64,000 bases of DNA from Methanohalobium evestigatum Z-7303. GTDB taxonomy: Archaea; Halobacteriota; Methanosarcinia; Methanosarcinales; Methanosarcinaceae. Below, one piece after another: positions 8,179 through 17,153 of the stretch. Every line of letters starts with the position of its first letter. Position 1 is the stretch's first letter. The stretch is from NCBI RefSeq assembly GCF_000196655.1, contig NC_014253.1:1691423-1755422 (forward strand), in the 5' to 3' direction. The translations under genes were made by a program, and so were the position numbers. Under the pieces are notes generated by a model. The model was given only the letters and a program-made list of their open reading frames with translations. It did no database searches and had not been told where the DNA came from.

Positions 8179-9975
8179 TTGTGGGGTTTTAAAATATCAG
8201 GCAATGTATTAAATTCTGTTTATGAATCCGTTGGTGATGGGGTTTGTATTAATGAAGTTATCTATAATGATAATGACCATCCTGTAGATTATAGGATAAT
8301 CGATGCGAACCCTGCTTACGAATCCATTACAGGATTCAAAAGAGAAGAAATCGCAGGCCAACGAGCATCAATAGTATATAATAAAGAAAATCCACCACAT
8401 CTTAATATATACGCAAGAGTAGCCGAAACTGGTGAAAAAGCTAATTTTGAAACATATACTCCACAATTGAGGAAACATTTCAATGTATCAGTTATTTCCC
8501 CTGAAAAAGGAAAATTCATCACTATATTAACAGATATTACAAGTCATAGTGAAATTGATGATGAGTTGGAGACAGTTTATGAAAATGTACCAGTAGTCCT
8601 TATGATGGTCGATTCTGACAGAAGAATTCTAAAACTAAATAAAAACGCAGAGCTTTTTGCTGGTAAATCTTCAGAAGAACTGGTAGGTTCAAGAGGTGGT
8701 GAAGCTCTGGGATGTCTGCATTCACTGGATGACCCTGAAGGTTGTGGATTTGGACCGCATTGTAAGGATTGTATAGTAAGAAATACTGTCCTTGATACAT
8801 TTGAAACCGGTAACAACCATTACAATATCGAAGCATCATTACCCTTTATAGTGGATGGCCGTGAAAAGAATCTGACATTTCTACTATCGGCATCACTCAT
8901 CAATACAGAAAATAAATCAAAAGTTCTTGTCAGCATCCAGGACATAACTGAACGCAAGGAGACTGAAAAAGAATTAAAAGAAAGTGAAGAGAGGTTCAGA
9001 ACACTTACAGAAAAAGCGGCTGATGCTATCATAGCACATGATTTTGACGGCAACATCATATATGCAAATGAAACTGCAAGTAAAAATCTTGGGTATCCAA
9101 GAGATGAAATTTTATCACTAAATGTTACTGATATTGATCCTTATGTTGATATCGATGTTTTCAGGGATAAATACTGGAATAAAACATCTTCAGATACTTC
9201 ATATTTTATAGGAACCTATCATAAAAGAAAGGATGGAACTATATTTCCCGTAGAAGTCAGGTTAACTCGTATCAATTTGAATGAAAAACCTGTAATACTG
9301 GCATATATACGGGATATAACTATACGAAAACAAGCAGAAGAACGTATTAAGGAACAAAAGGAACAGGTAATAGAAACTGAAAGAATAAGGCAACTTGAAC
9401 TTCATCACAGGATAAAAAATAATCTTCAGGTAATTTCCAGTTTGCTCAGCCTTCAATCAGAAAAATTCACAGATGATAATGTAAAGGATGCTTTTATAGA
9501 TACACAAAACCGAGTCATTTCAATGTCTCTTGTCCATAACAAATTATATCAAGCCAAAGGTCTGGAGAATGTGAATACAAAGGATTACATAGGTGATATT
9601 GTTGACCACCTTAATGAACTATACAATATACCCAACATAGATATAAACATTGATGTTGAGGATATATATCTTGGAATTGATACCATCATACCGCTTGGGA
9701 TGCTTATTAATGAGATTTTGTCCAATTCTTTAAAATATGCATTTTCTGAAAGTGAAACGGGTAAAATTGAGATAAAACTTTACCAAAATAATAATAATAA
9801 AAATTATACGTTGATTGTTGCCGATAATGGTAAGGGAATGCCTGAGAATGTAGATGTCAAAGATGCAGATACGCTTGGACTACAACTTATAAAAAATCTA
9901 ATAGACCAGATTGGCGGTGATTTTGAGGTAAATAAAGAAAAGGGTACAAAATTTATCATCGAGTTTAGTGGTTAA
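8179..9975 (+). CDS. PAS-domain sensor histidine kinase (HisKA_2 type)
   Basis: Soluble 598-residue kinase with no membrane segments. Residues about 10-120 form a PAS domain. About 128-250 form a second PAS with a Cys-rich insert (CLHSLDD, CGFGPHCKDC), which could bind metal or sense redox. About 265-390 form a third PAS with the typical ITERK/ITIRK ends. Residues from about 397 form the dimerisation/phosphoacceptor region with LHHRIKNNLQ. The HATPase domain follows, with NEILSNSLKYAF, DNGKGMP and GLQLIKNL. The start is TTG at 8179, since stops close the frame just upstream, with GAGGA 4 nt before it. The TATA position suggests a very short leader. No response regulator is next to it, so partner and signal are unknown. 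Confidence 0.87.
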   Translation: MWGFKISGNVLNSVYESVGDGVCINEVIYNDNDHPVDYRIIDANPAYESITGFKREEIAGQRASIVYNKENPPHLNIYARVAETGEKANFETYTPQLRKHFNVSVISPEKGKFITILTDITSHSEIDDELETVYENVPVVLMMVDSDRRILKLNKNAELFAGKSSEELVGSRGGEALGCLHSLDDPEGCGFGPHCKDCIVRNTVLDTFETGNNHYNIEASLPFIVDGREKNLTFLLSASLINTENKSKVLVSIQDITERKETEKELKESEERFRTLTEKAADAIIAHDFDGNIIYANETASKNLGYPRDEILSLNVTDIDPYVDIDVFRDKYWNKTSSDTSYFIGTYHKRKDGTIFPVEVRLTRINLNEKPVILAYIRDITIRKQAEERIKEQKEQVIETERIRQLELHHRIKNNLQVISSLLSLQSEKFTDDNVKDAFIDTQNRVISMSLVHNKLYQAKGLENVNTKDYIGDIVDHLNELYNIPNIDINIDVEDIYLGIDTIIPLGMLINEILSNSLKYAFSESETGKIEIKLYQNNNNKNYTLIVADNGKGMPENVDVKDADTLGLQLIKNLIDQIGGDFEVNKEKGTKFIIEFSG

Positions 9976-10018
9976 TTTTTTGTTATGTAGGAATTTAAAA
10001 ACTAACCTCAAATTAATA

Positions 10019-10185
10019 AGATACCCAACCTGTGCCACCCAAAATCACACAGATTGGGTAGAAAACCATTTTTAACTACTTTTGACCCTGTATCTTGGTT
10101 AACCCCACTCAACCAACAAAAACGCTCGTCCACTAATTTAAGCAGATGTAGGTTTTCATCTATTCTCTACATCCACCTACTATTT
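10019..10185 (-). ncRNA. candidate structured small RNA, copy A
   Basis: Three hairpins lie in order on the minus strand. H1 has arms 10167-10173 and 10145-10151. H2 has arms 10109-10116 and 10095-10102. H3 is a 13-bp terminal stem with arms 10048-10060 and 10022-10034. A homologous set is at 28.9-29.1 kb with the same order and spacing. On the minus strand the H2 and H3 differences between copies appear as G-U versus G-C or as a double A-U to G-C change. H2 and H3 carry G-rich loops. A conserved TATA-like block sits upstream. Ends are estimates: the 5' end is placed about 25 nt from the TATA block and the 3' end after H3. I do not recognise a known RNA family. Confidence 0.6.
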
Positions 10186-10204
10186 CTTTCTAATGCCCCA
10201 TAAA

Positions 10205-10282
10205 TATATATAATAAATGATAATTACAATTTTTTAGTTTTAAATATTAATAAAGCGTTAAAATTTTTAGCGGTGTTATAAA
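10205..10282 (-). promoter_or_regulatory. TATA-like block and distal inverted-repeat block upstream of RNA copy A
   Basis: Positions 10205-10221 (TATATATAATAAATGAT on plus) are identical over 17 nt to 29099-29115 at copy B. Positions 10255-10282 match 29149-29176 at 24 of 28 bases and contain a GTTRAAATTTTTAAC-like inverted repeat. The spacing between the two blocks is the same in both copies to within a base. The arrangement fits an archaeal TATA box plus an upstream binding site reading leftward into the RNA. Confidence 0.5.
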
Positions 10283-10526
10283 ATTGCTATTGCTATATCA
10301 TATAAGTGAATGGATTTTAAAGCAAAATTAATTAATATATGTTACAGAAACGTAATACTTTGTTAAAATGTATCAACCATCCAAAATTATACAACGAAAA
10401 CATAAAATTATTATACCAAAATTTATATTTTTTAATACTAAGAATAATATATTAACAAAGTGCATACTATAAAAATCCATGATTCAAGAGTAGGATAATA
10501 TAATTTAAAGAGGGGAGAGAATTTAA
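10283..10526. other. AT-rich spacer before the orphan ORF
   Basis: No gene seen. It should carry the promoter of the rightward ORF at 10527. TTTATATTTTTTAATAC near 10421 and AATATATTAAC near 10445 are possible TATA boxes. Confidence 0.35.
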
Positions 10527-10841
10527 TTGCCAAAATATAAATTCAAAATATTAATTGAAAGTACACCTGAATATGAGGTTTATGTAAAAATACCTCATAG
10601 ATACATAGAAAAAAATAACCTTGAATTCAAAAATGCAACCACTATTTTAAACGAAATAGGTGGAGATTATTTAATGTTGGATGCGTATTATCAAGGTGTT
10701 TGGGTGCCTAAAAATATAATCCAATTCGAAAAAGTTAAAACTTATTCATTAACCATCATACAGAAAGTTAATACTGCATATTCAGTATCATGTAAAATTA
10801 TTAGTGTATTATTAATAAGAACCAATATCCATCCATCATGA
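10527..10841 (+). CDS. hypothetical protein, 104 residues
   Basis: I do not recognise it. The start is TTG, with a strong purine-rich AGGGGAGAGA ribosome site 7-16 nt upstream, which is the main argument that it is real. The first 70 residues (KYKFKILIEST, EYEVYVKIPHRYIE) look like a small alpha/beta fold. The C terminus becomes hydrophobic (TAYSVSCKIISVLLI) and may be frameshifted or non-native. It is an orphan between the candidate RNA and a hairpin. No domain, signal peptide or partner gene seen. Confidence 0.45.
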   Translation: MPKYKFKILIESTPEYEVYVKIPHRYIEKNNLEFKNATTILNEIGGDYLMLDAYYQGVWVPKNIIQFEKVKTYSLTIIQKVNTAYSVSCKIISVLLIRTNIHPS

Positions 10842-10989
10842 AACAAAACTGTATGTTATTCTGGTACCATGTACATAGATACACTGTTTTATGTTCATAA
10901 TTTGACAATATACCTACATGAAGTTTATTTAAATGTCCATTAATAGAGTAAAAATAAGTCTTTGATGGTATTGGTAACAAAAACAAAGT
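10842..10989. other. spacer after the orphan ORF
   Basis: AT-rich, with no gene. TTTATTTAAATG at about 10923 could be a TATA box for a transcript running into the hairpin element at 10990. Confidence 0.3.
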
Positions 10990-11059
10990 GTGAGGCAATG
11001 AAAAAACATTGATTAAAAACGGAAAAATCTACGGAGGAATGTTTCTATAATTGCCTCAC
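10990..11059. repeat. nested inverted repeat (three-tier hairpin)
   Basis: The outer arms GTGAGGCAAT (10990-10999) and ATTGCCTCAC (11050-11059) are perfect 10-bp complements. Inside them AAACATT (11004-11010) pairs with AATGTTT (11038-11044). Inside that GATT pairs with AATC around an A-rich loop. The loop side also holds ACGGAGG, a ribosome-site-like string. It could be a small RNA, a leader element or the remnant of a hairpin-ended mobile element. No second copy was seen in the window. Confidence 0.5.
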
Positions 11060-11218
11060 TCCATCTGCATATTCCAATTATACATTTGCGATATATAAAA
11101 CATATCATAAAAAACTATTTTTAATTGTTATGAACGCTTGGATATAAAATAATATTTAAAGATAATATTTTTATCTCATTAAATATATTCCTACTTATAG
11201 GAGTGAGGGGTATAAGCA

Positions 11219-14008
11219 ATGAGAGGTAAAAGTTTAACATTTTTATCTTTAGTTATCATCATATTTTTATTTACGACTACAGGAAGCATTGCCAATGATG
11301 ATAATCCAAAAGATGATAATATAAATCCTATTAACAGCAAGAGTGGTACAGACAATACTCAAAAAGTAAATACTGAAACTACAGACGAAGATAAACAGGG
11401 TTTTCAGATTAATATTCCGAGTGTATTTACCAATTACAAAAATGACAAATCAACTGATTCTCTTATTAAAGACTTATTAAACAGTAGCAATGAAGATACA
11501 CGTATCAAGGCCGCAAAATCTCTCGGAGAAAAAAGAGGTCAAAATGCAATAGACTCGTTGATAAAAGCATTCGAAGATGAAAGTGTGTATGTTAAAATCG
11601 CTGCTGCTAATTCACTGGGTAAAATCGGAAATCCTGCAACAGGAGATCTTCTTGAAGTGCTTGACAGCCAGAACGAAGATGTGCGCAAATATTCTGTTAA
11701 AGCACTTGGGAATATCAGAAATGAAAATACTGCAGATGAATTGTCAGATGTTTTGTTAAATGACAAAAGCAGTGATGTTAGAGAAAGTGCCGCAAAAGCC
11801 CTCGGTGATATCGGCGACAAGAGAGCCGCTGAACCACTGATTGATGCTCTTTTAAACGATACTGATGAAGATGTAAGAAGTAAATCTGTTGTTGCTCTTG
11901 GAAAAATTAAAAATGAAAATGTTGTAAAGCCATTGTCTAACGCTCTTTTGAATGATGAAAGCAGTGATGTTAGAGAAAGTGCCGCAAAAGCCCTCGGTGA
12001 TATCGGCGACAAGAGAGCCGCTGAACCACTGATTAATGCTCTTCTAAATGATACTGATGATGATGTACGGTATCAGGTCGTAGAAGTATTCAGCGAAATA
12101 AAAGATAAAAATGCAGTTGACCCATTAGTTAAAATTTTGTTAAACGACAGGGATGTAGATGTCAGGAGTTCCGCCGCCGAAGTTTTGGGTGATATCGAGG
12201 ATGAAAAAGCCGCAGAACCCCTTGTTAAAGCTTTAAACGATGATAGTGAGGAAGTCAGGGAAAACTCTGCTGATGCTATACTTGAAATTGGAGAACCCGC
12301 TACAAGTCCACTGGTAAATGAACTTGATAACAGAAACAAAAATGTTGTAAATACTGCCTCTGACCTACTTGTTGAAATCGGCGACCCTTCTGTTGATCCA
12401 CTTATACAGACGCTAAGCAACAGTAATAGTGATAATGCCAAAATTAAAGCAGCCGATATACTTGGTAAAATCAGAAACGAAAGCAATATAAAACCATTGA
12501 TTAAGACGTTAAATAACGAAAACAGCAGAGATGTTAAACTTAGTGTTGCAGATGCTTTGGTTAATATCGGAAAACCTGCTGTTGACCCGCTCATCAAAAC
12601 ATTGAATAACAACGATGATAAAGAACTGGAAAAATACCTACAACTGGCACTTGTACAGATAGGAGATGAAAAAGCTATAGAGTCACTTACCCGTTCTTTA
12701 AACAAGGAAAAAACTTACACCGCTAACATAGAATCACTCCAGAATGAACAACTGGACGGAGAAATACAGCCGCTTAAAGAAGCCTATAAACAGGAAAACA
12801 AAAATTCAATATCCAATATTGCAAACGCTCTTGATGATATAAATGACAAACATACAAAGTCACTGGCTTGGTCATTAAAATATAATAACAACCCTGCAAG
12901 AAGCTGTGCATCAGCAGCAGGTGTAGATATTAACAGCAAAAATGCACAGGAAAAGCTTGTAAAGGCTCTTAAAGACGAAAAAGGTTATGTTAGAATCAGT
13001 GCCATCATGGCTCTGGCAGAAATCGGAAATGATAAAACAGTAAAGCCTATTGCAGAAGTGATGTTTAAAGACAACCCCGAAATAAGAGCAACTGCCGCCT
13101 ATGCTCTCGGTGAAATCGGCGATATTGATGCAGAAAAACATCTTATAAGGGCTATGCTTCATGATGAATATGAAAATGTAAAGAGCAACGCTGCACTGGC
13201 ACTGGGTAAAATTGGAGATGATGAAACTGCACATTACCTTACAAGAGTGCTGACTGATGGCGAAGAAAAAGACCAGGTAAGAAGTAGCGCAGCTCTGGCA
13301 CTGGGCAAAATAAAAGAATCAAGTTCAGTTTCTCCATTACTAAAGACCGTAAACCATGAAAACAAGGAAATGCGGCACTACTCTGCTCTCGCACTTGGAA
13401 AAATTGGTGATGAAAGAGCGGTTAAATCTCTTATTATACTTCTGCAAAATGAAGATAACAGAGAAGTTAAAAATGGAGCTATTTATGCCCTTGGTGAAAT
13501 CAGGAATGAGAAGGCAGTAGAGCCATTGATTGAATGTCTGGATGATGCTAACAGCAAAATCAGGAAAAACGCTGTGATAGCTCTTGGGAAAATCAATAGT
13601 GATAAAACTGTGTCCCCACTGATTCAGAGATTGAATGATAATGACCCCGAAATTAGAAAATATTCGGCAATTATACTTGGAAAGATAGGGGATAAAAAAG
13701 CAGTCCATCCACTTATAAACACCCTGGATGACAGTAATAAGGATGTAAGAAAGGCTACTACAAATGCACTTGCCAAAATAGGTAAACCCGCAGTCCAGCC
13801 ACTTATCAACTCACTGGATTCCAGAAATCCTGATGTTAAAGAACATGCAACCAATGCGTTGATAAAAATAGGTGAACCCTGTGTACAGCCCCTTATTAAG
13901 GCATTAGACAACGATAAAATCAAAAAACCTGCTACTATTGTCCTTATAGAGATAGGGGACAAAAAAGCAATTGAGCCATTAATCGATGCCTATAATATGG
14001 AAAAATAA
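11219..14008 (+). CDS. secreted HEAT-repeat protein
   Basis: A 929-residue protein. Residues 1-25 form a signal peptide with a hydrophobic core (FLSLVIIIFLFTTTGSIA). An acidic, Asn/Asp/Lys-rich linker of about 50 residues follows. The rest is a long array of about 25 HEAT (PBS-lyase type) repeats of about 31 residues with the pattern VR..AA.ALG.IGD..A..PLI.AL. It should form an extracellular or cell-surface solenoid for protein binding. The ATG has a GGAGTGAGGGG site. Two consecutive repeats (64 residues) were duplicated recently: 75 nt from 11768 recur exactly at 11960. An intrinsic terminator follows the stop. Ligand and role are unknown. Confidence 0.9.
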   Translation: MRGKSLTFLSLVIIIFLFTTTGSIANDDNPKDDNINPINSKSGTDNTQKVNTETTDEDKQGFQINIPSVFTNYKNDKSTDSLIKDLLNSSNEDTRIKAAKSLGEKRGQNAIDSLIKAFEDESVYVKIAAANSLGKIGNPATGDLLEVLDSQNEDVRKYSVKALGNIRNENTADELSDVLLNDKSSDVRESAAKALGDIGDKRAAEPLIDALLNDTDEDVRSKSVVALGKIKNENVVKPLSNALLNDESSDVRESAAKALGDIGDKRAAEPLINALLNDTDDDVRYQVVEVFSEIKDKNAVDPLVKILLNDRDVDVRSSAAEVLGDIEDEKAAEPLVKALNDDSEEVRENSADAILEIGEPATSPLVNELDNRNKNVVNTASDLLVEIGDPSVDPLIQTLSNSNSDNAKIKAADILGKIRNESNIKPLIKTLNNENSRDVKLSVADALVNIGKPAVDPLIKTLNNNDDKELEKYLQLALVQIGDEKAIESLTRSLNKEKTYTANIESLQNEQLDGEIQPLKEAYKQENKNSISNIANALDDINDKHTKSLAWSLKYNNNPARSCASAAGVDINSKNAQEKLVKALKDEKGYVRISAIMALAEIGNDKTVKPIAEVMFKDNPEIRATAAYALGEIGDIDAEKHLIRAMLHDEYENVKSNAALALGKIGDDETAHYLTRVLTDGEEKDQVRSSAALALGKIKESSSVSPLLKTVNHENKEMRHYSALALGKIGDERAVKSLIILLQNEDNREVKNGAIYALGEIRNEKAVEPLIECLDDANSKIRKNAVIALGKINSDKTVSPLIQRLNDNDPEIRKYSAIILGKIGDKKAVHPLINTLDDSNKDVRKATTNALAKIGKPAVQPLINSLDSRNPDVKEHATNALIKIGEPCVQPLIKALDNDKIKKPATIVLIEIGDKKAIEPLIDAYNMEK

Positions 14009-14035
14009 ACGACCTTTAAAGGTCGTCGTTTTATT
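14009..14035 (+). terminator. intrinsic-type terminator after the HEAT-repeat gene
   Basis: ACGACCTTTAAAGGTCGT (14009-14026) is a perfect palindrome, followed by CGTTTTATTTTT. It sits between convergent genes, so it may serve both strands. Confidence 0.7.
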
Positions 14036-14036
14036 T

Positions 14037-14351
14037 TTATTCAAAGGTTATATCCACACTTCCTACATTTTCTGCCAGTCTTTTTGAAAGTAAACCCGCC
14101 TCTATCCTGCATACATGAAGTACACCACACGGGACAAGGCAAATGGATGTACAGTCAGCTTCTTTTGCCTTTTCCATGACATAGTTATCCTTAATGTCAA
14201 ACAATTCCATCATGGGTACTTCCATATGAGATAAATTTTTTATTTTTTCGCAGGGTGTATCAATATCAATGATAACTTTGTCCCCTTCCATTTGACCTTT
14301 TATTTTATGTGTGAATCCACATAATCTTGAATTTACAGTTACTTCTGTCAT
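14037..14351 (-). CDS. small conserved Cys-containing protein of the methyltransferase island
   Basis: A 104-residue protein starting MTEVTVNSRLCGF. The ATG at 14351 is preferred over an in-frame TTG at 14369, since GGTGGGAT lies just upstream of it. Cysteines recur at conserved-looking sites (RLCGF, DTPCEKI, DCTSICLVPCGVLHVC), which suggests metal, Fe-S or corrinoid-related chemistry. I do not know its function. It directly follows the CobW-like GTPase and ends the ramA-like operon. A role in cofactor or metal delivery to the methyltransferase is inference from context only. Confidence 0.75.
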   Translation of the reverse strand: MTEVTVNSRLCGFTHKIKGQMEGDKVIIDIDTPCEKIKNLSHMEVPMMELFDIKDNYVMEKAKEADCTSICLVPCGVLHVCRIEAGLLSKRLAENVGSVDITFE

Positions 14352-14365
14352 TTTTATCCCACCAA

Positions 14366-15439
14366 TCAATTATAACTGGAATCTATTACGTTGGCATCAT
14401 TTTGAGAATGGCAATGGGAATCTTTTTCCTCAACATTCATGTTTTTATTTTCCAGATTTTGTGATATTGTATTTTTTACAATATCTGTTAATTCATCTTC
14501 TGATATACCTGTAACGGCTGCCAAGAATTTTAATCTGGGCAAGGCTATGTTTTCGTTTTCTAAAATTGACTTTTCTACCTGTGGGTCTTCATTAGAAGAT
14601 GTTACACTTGACTTTATTCTTTTGTTTGAAAATTCCATAGAAGTTTTTATATGACCTATAAAATCAGGACTTGTGTTAAGTACTCTATATCGTATATCAT
14701 TGACTATTTCATTAACAATTCTTTCTGATGATTCAGATGTTAGCTGTTTTGAAAATACTGTAAATTCACCTGAAAACATCGAAACCTGTGACATATCGAT
14801 AGAATTCTTGTACTCGAATCCGTCCAGACTATGTTTATTACTATTTTCATCGAGAAGGTTTATAAGGTTCTGGAAATTTTCATCCTTATGCTTGGCTGAA
14901 AAATTGAGGATTTTTGCTTCCGGATTTTTATCTTTTAAGAATTTCCTTGTATTTTCTATATTTTCAGCATCAGCGATATCATTTTTATTAATACCCAGTA
15001 TATCGGCTTCTTCAATCTGGGTCAATATGAATTTGGGAATTTGGTCTACTTCTGCTTTAAACCTGCTACCATCAACAAGGGTTACAATTGGTGCAAAAGA
15101 AAGATTTTTAATGTCCATATTCTCAAGGTCCTGCTTTATTTGATTTGGAAATGCAAGACCTGTGGGTTCTATAATTACAGTATCAGGATTTAATTCATCG
15201 TTTAAGTTTTCAAGTGTATATTCCATATTAATTTTAAGTGTACAGCAAATGCACCCATTGGTTATTTCCTTTGTTACTATCCCGGAATTTGTAATTGTGT
15301 CTCCATCAATTCCGATTTCTCCAATTTCGTTAACTATTATGGCGACCTTTTGACCGTTATCTATTAAATGTTTACCAAGGTTTAGGAGAGAGGTTGTTTT
15401 TCCACTCCCCAGAAATCCACCAACTATTATTATTCTCAT
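14366..15439 (-). CDS. CobW/G3E-family GTPase (metallochaperone-like)
   Basis: P-loop GTPase of the CobW/COG0523 group, which deliver metals or help insert cofactors. Walker A is GGFLGSGKTT at 7-16. The family metal-binding GCICC is at 62-66. Switch/Walker B regions follow, then INKNDIAD as the NKxD guanine motif. The C-terminal tail is hydrophilic and carries a His/Cys pair near the end (KDSHCHSQND). The gene begins 61 nt downstream of the RamA-like gene and overlaps the next small gene. In this setting it may handle cobalt, iron or corrinoid for the methyltransferase, which is inference. Confidence 0.88.
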   Translation of the reverse strand: MRIIIVGGFLGSGKTTSLLNLGKHLIDNGQKVAIIVNEIGEIGIDGDTITNSGIVTKEITNGCICCTLKINMEYTLENLNDELNPDTVIIEPTGLAFPNQIKQDLENMDIKNLSFAPIVTLVDGSRFKAEVDQIPKFILTQIEEADILGINKNDIADAENIENTRKFLKDKNPEAKILNFSAKHKDENFQNLINLLDENSNKHSLDGFEYKNSIDMSQVSMFSGEFTVFSKQLTSESSERIVNEIVNDIRYRVLNTSPDFIGHIKTSMEFSNKRIKSSVTSSNEDPQVEKSILENENIALPRLKFLAAVTGISEDELTDIVKNTISQNLENKNMNVEEKDSHCHSQNDANVIDSSYN

Positions 15440-15500
15440 ACATTCACCTGATGATTATTTGATAAATAAATGAATAAAACAGTACTGAGCTGATAAAAAG

Positions 15501-17153
15501 TTATGCCTGTTCGATTTCAAAAGGTGACTCATGGGCGTTTAACACTTTGACGTTTTTAAATTGTATTGCTTTCTTTGGACATACATCTACACAGCGCTTA
15601 CAGCTTACACCCAGACATCTTTGACTGTCATGTACCTGATATACATCCTCTTTATAACTGACTATTTGTAGCGCTTTTTCTGGACACTTATCTTCACACA
15701 TATAACAAAAACTGCAGTTTTTAATTGGTCTTTCAATAACAATCCCCAGATCCCTTAATACCTGAACACTCTCTTTACCTAAGTCGTTGATATCTTTTGT
15801 TACCTGTTTTTCAATTCTGGGGTTTTCAGCAAGTTTTGGGAGCCCTTGTATATTAAAGCTTTTCAGCATCTGGTCATACATTTCCAGAGGCATACCCTGT
15901 GTCCAGTACGAAAATTCACACGAATATATCAACTTAAACATTTCACTTTTTGCCATCATCAGATGGTCGGTTTCTATTTTATGTGCAAATTCTACAACCT
16001 CATCAAGCTTTGATTCGTTCAGAATCAGTTCTTTTGCCAGTGAAATCGATGTATTACCAAATTGCACTATATTTTTTGCCGAACCGGGACAAATACCCAG
16101 TTTTCTTGCTTTGTCAGCATCTACATAAGTACCTGATGCACCGGTCATATACATGTTTTCAAGGTCTTTAAAATCCAATCCTGCTTCCATTAACATTGTA
16201 AGGTGCGAAGCCCTGATAGCTCCAACCGCCTTTCCTGCTTCTCTGACATCATCCTCAGTTATTTCAATACCACCACCAAGGATCAACCTGCCGTCAGGCA
16301 ACTTAGGCATTGTTTTTATCAAACCTGTTTCAAGAGCTACTGACAACAAAGAAATCATGCCTGTACCTGTTATACCAATTGCTCTGGTTTCCGATTGTTC
16401 TATTACTTCACCAGCAACAGGGTTTACAAGGTCACCTTTTCTTTCTAACATACTGTCATCAAGAACAGTGAGTCTCCAGTAGTTACCTTCAGGGTTTACG
16501 TCAGTTATCGCTCCCGGACCTGCAAGCATTCCACAGTTTATACCCTGACCTTCTATTGCAGGACCTGCAGCCGCACTACCTGTTATAATTCTGTCACCCA
16601 CTTTAAGTGCCATTTCTGCATTTGTACCGTAATCGGTCACCATTGAGGGTTCTCTCTGATTCATAAAATCGGTTTCTATCATCATTGCAAGTGCATCCGC
16701 TCCGACTTCATGTTGTATGGATGGTGGAATAATGATTGTACAGTTTGGTAAATCAAGATTCTTGAAAACCTCATTTGCAGGAACAACTTTTGCATCACGT
16801 TTTACATTTTCAACCCCCAGTTCTTTTTGCATGGATTCCCCTGCATAAGCAAGGTCTCTTATTTCTGTGTCCTGGAAAAGTGAGAGCTGAATAGGATTAC
16901 CGCATACAGATAATTTTTTAATCTCTAAAAGGTCAATATTGAAATTATCTATTATTTCTTCAACTGTATCCTGGATTATCTCGGTTGCAACATCTTCACC
17001 AAGCTGGATTGCAAAATCGAGCTGGTCTATAACGTTACCTCCAGGGAGAGGGTGCCTCATTGTAAGTACAGTTTTTATTGTTTCTTCTGTATCAAGGTCT
17101 ATAAGCTGTGCTCTAATACCACTTGTACCCAAATCCATTGCAATTCCATACAT
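15501..17153 (-). CDS. RamA-like reductive activator of corrinoid methyltransferase
   Basis: 550 residues from the ATG at 17153. A longer frame to 17345 lacks protein-like sequence. The N-terminal half is an ASKHA-type ATPase beginning with MDLGTSGIRAQLIDL, the DUF4445/RACo arrangement. The C terminus carries two ferredoxin-type [4Fe-4S] sites: C480, C483, C486, C490 and C513, C518, C521, C525. RamA of Methanosarcina uses ATP and these clusters to reduce Co(II) corrinoid to active Co(I). Length and domain order match RamA. Its promoter shares a 29-nt element with the fused methyltransferase gene, so it is probably the dedicated activator of that protein. CobW-like and small Cys proteins follow in the operon. 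Confidence 0.9.
   Translation of the reverse strand: MYGIAMDLGTSGIRAQLIDLDTEETIKTVLTMRHPLPGGNVIDQLDFAIQLGEDVATEIIQDTVEEIIDNFNIDLLEIKKLSVCGNPIQLSLFQDTEIRDLAYAGESMQKELGVENVKRDAKVVPANEVFKNLDLPNCTIIIPPSIQHEVGADALAMMIETDFMNQREPSMVTDYGTNAEMALKVGDRIITGSAAAGPAIEGQGINCGMLAGPGAITDVNPEGNYWRLTVLDDSMLERKGDLVNPVAGEVIEQSETRAIGITGTGMISLLSVALETGLIKTMPKLPDGRLILGGGIEITEDDVREAGKAVGAIRASHLTMLMEAGLDFKDLENMYMTGASGTYVDADKARKLGICPGSAKNIVQFGNTSISLAKELILNESKLDEVVEFAHKIETDHLMMAKSEMFKLIYSCEFSYWTQGMPLEMYDQMLKSFNIQGLPKLAENPRIEKQVTKDINDLGKESVQVLRDLGIVIERPIKNCSFCYMCEDKCPEKALQIVSYKEDVYQVHDSQRCLGVSCKRCVDVCPKKAIQFKNVKVLNAHESPFEIEQA

Noticed and set aside
7905-8204. 99-codon minus-strand frame after tRNA-Val
   Set aside because: No ribosome site, low-complexity composition, and overlap with the well-supported kinase start; reads as chance in AT-rich DNA.
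10019-10185. C/D box guide RNA interpretation of the element
   Set aside because: A RUGAUGA-like box is visible only in copy B, and no D box is placed consistently in both copies.
11539-13962. Long minus-strand frames of up to 210 codons
   Set aside because: Shadows of the HEAT-repeat gene; repetitive coding sequence keeps the opposite frames open.
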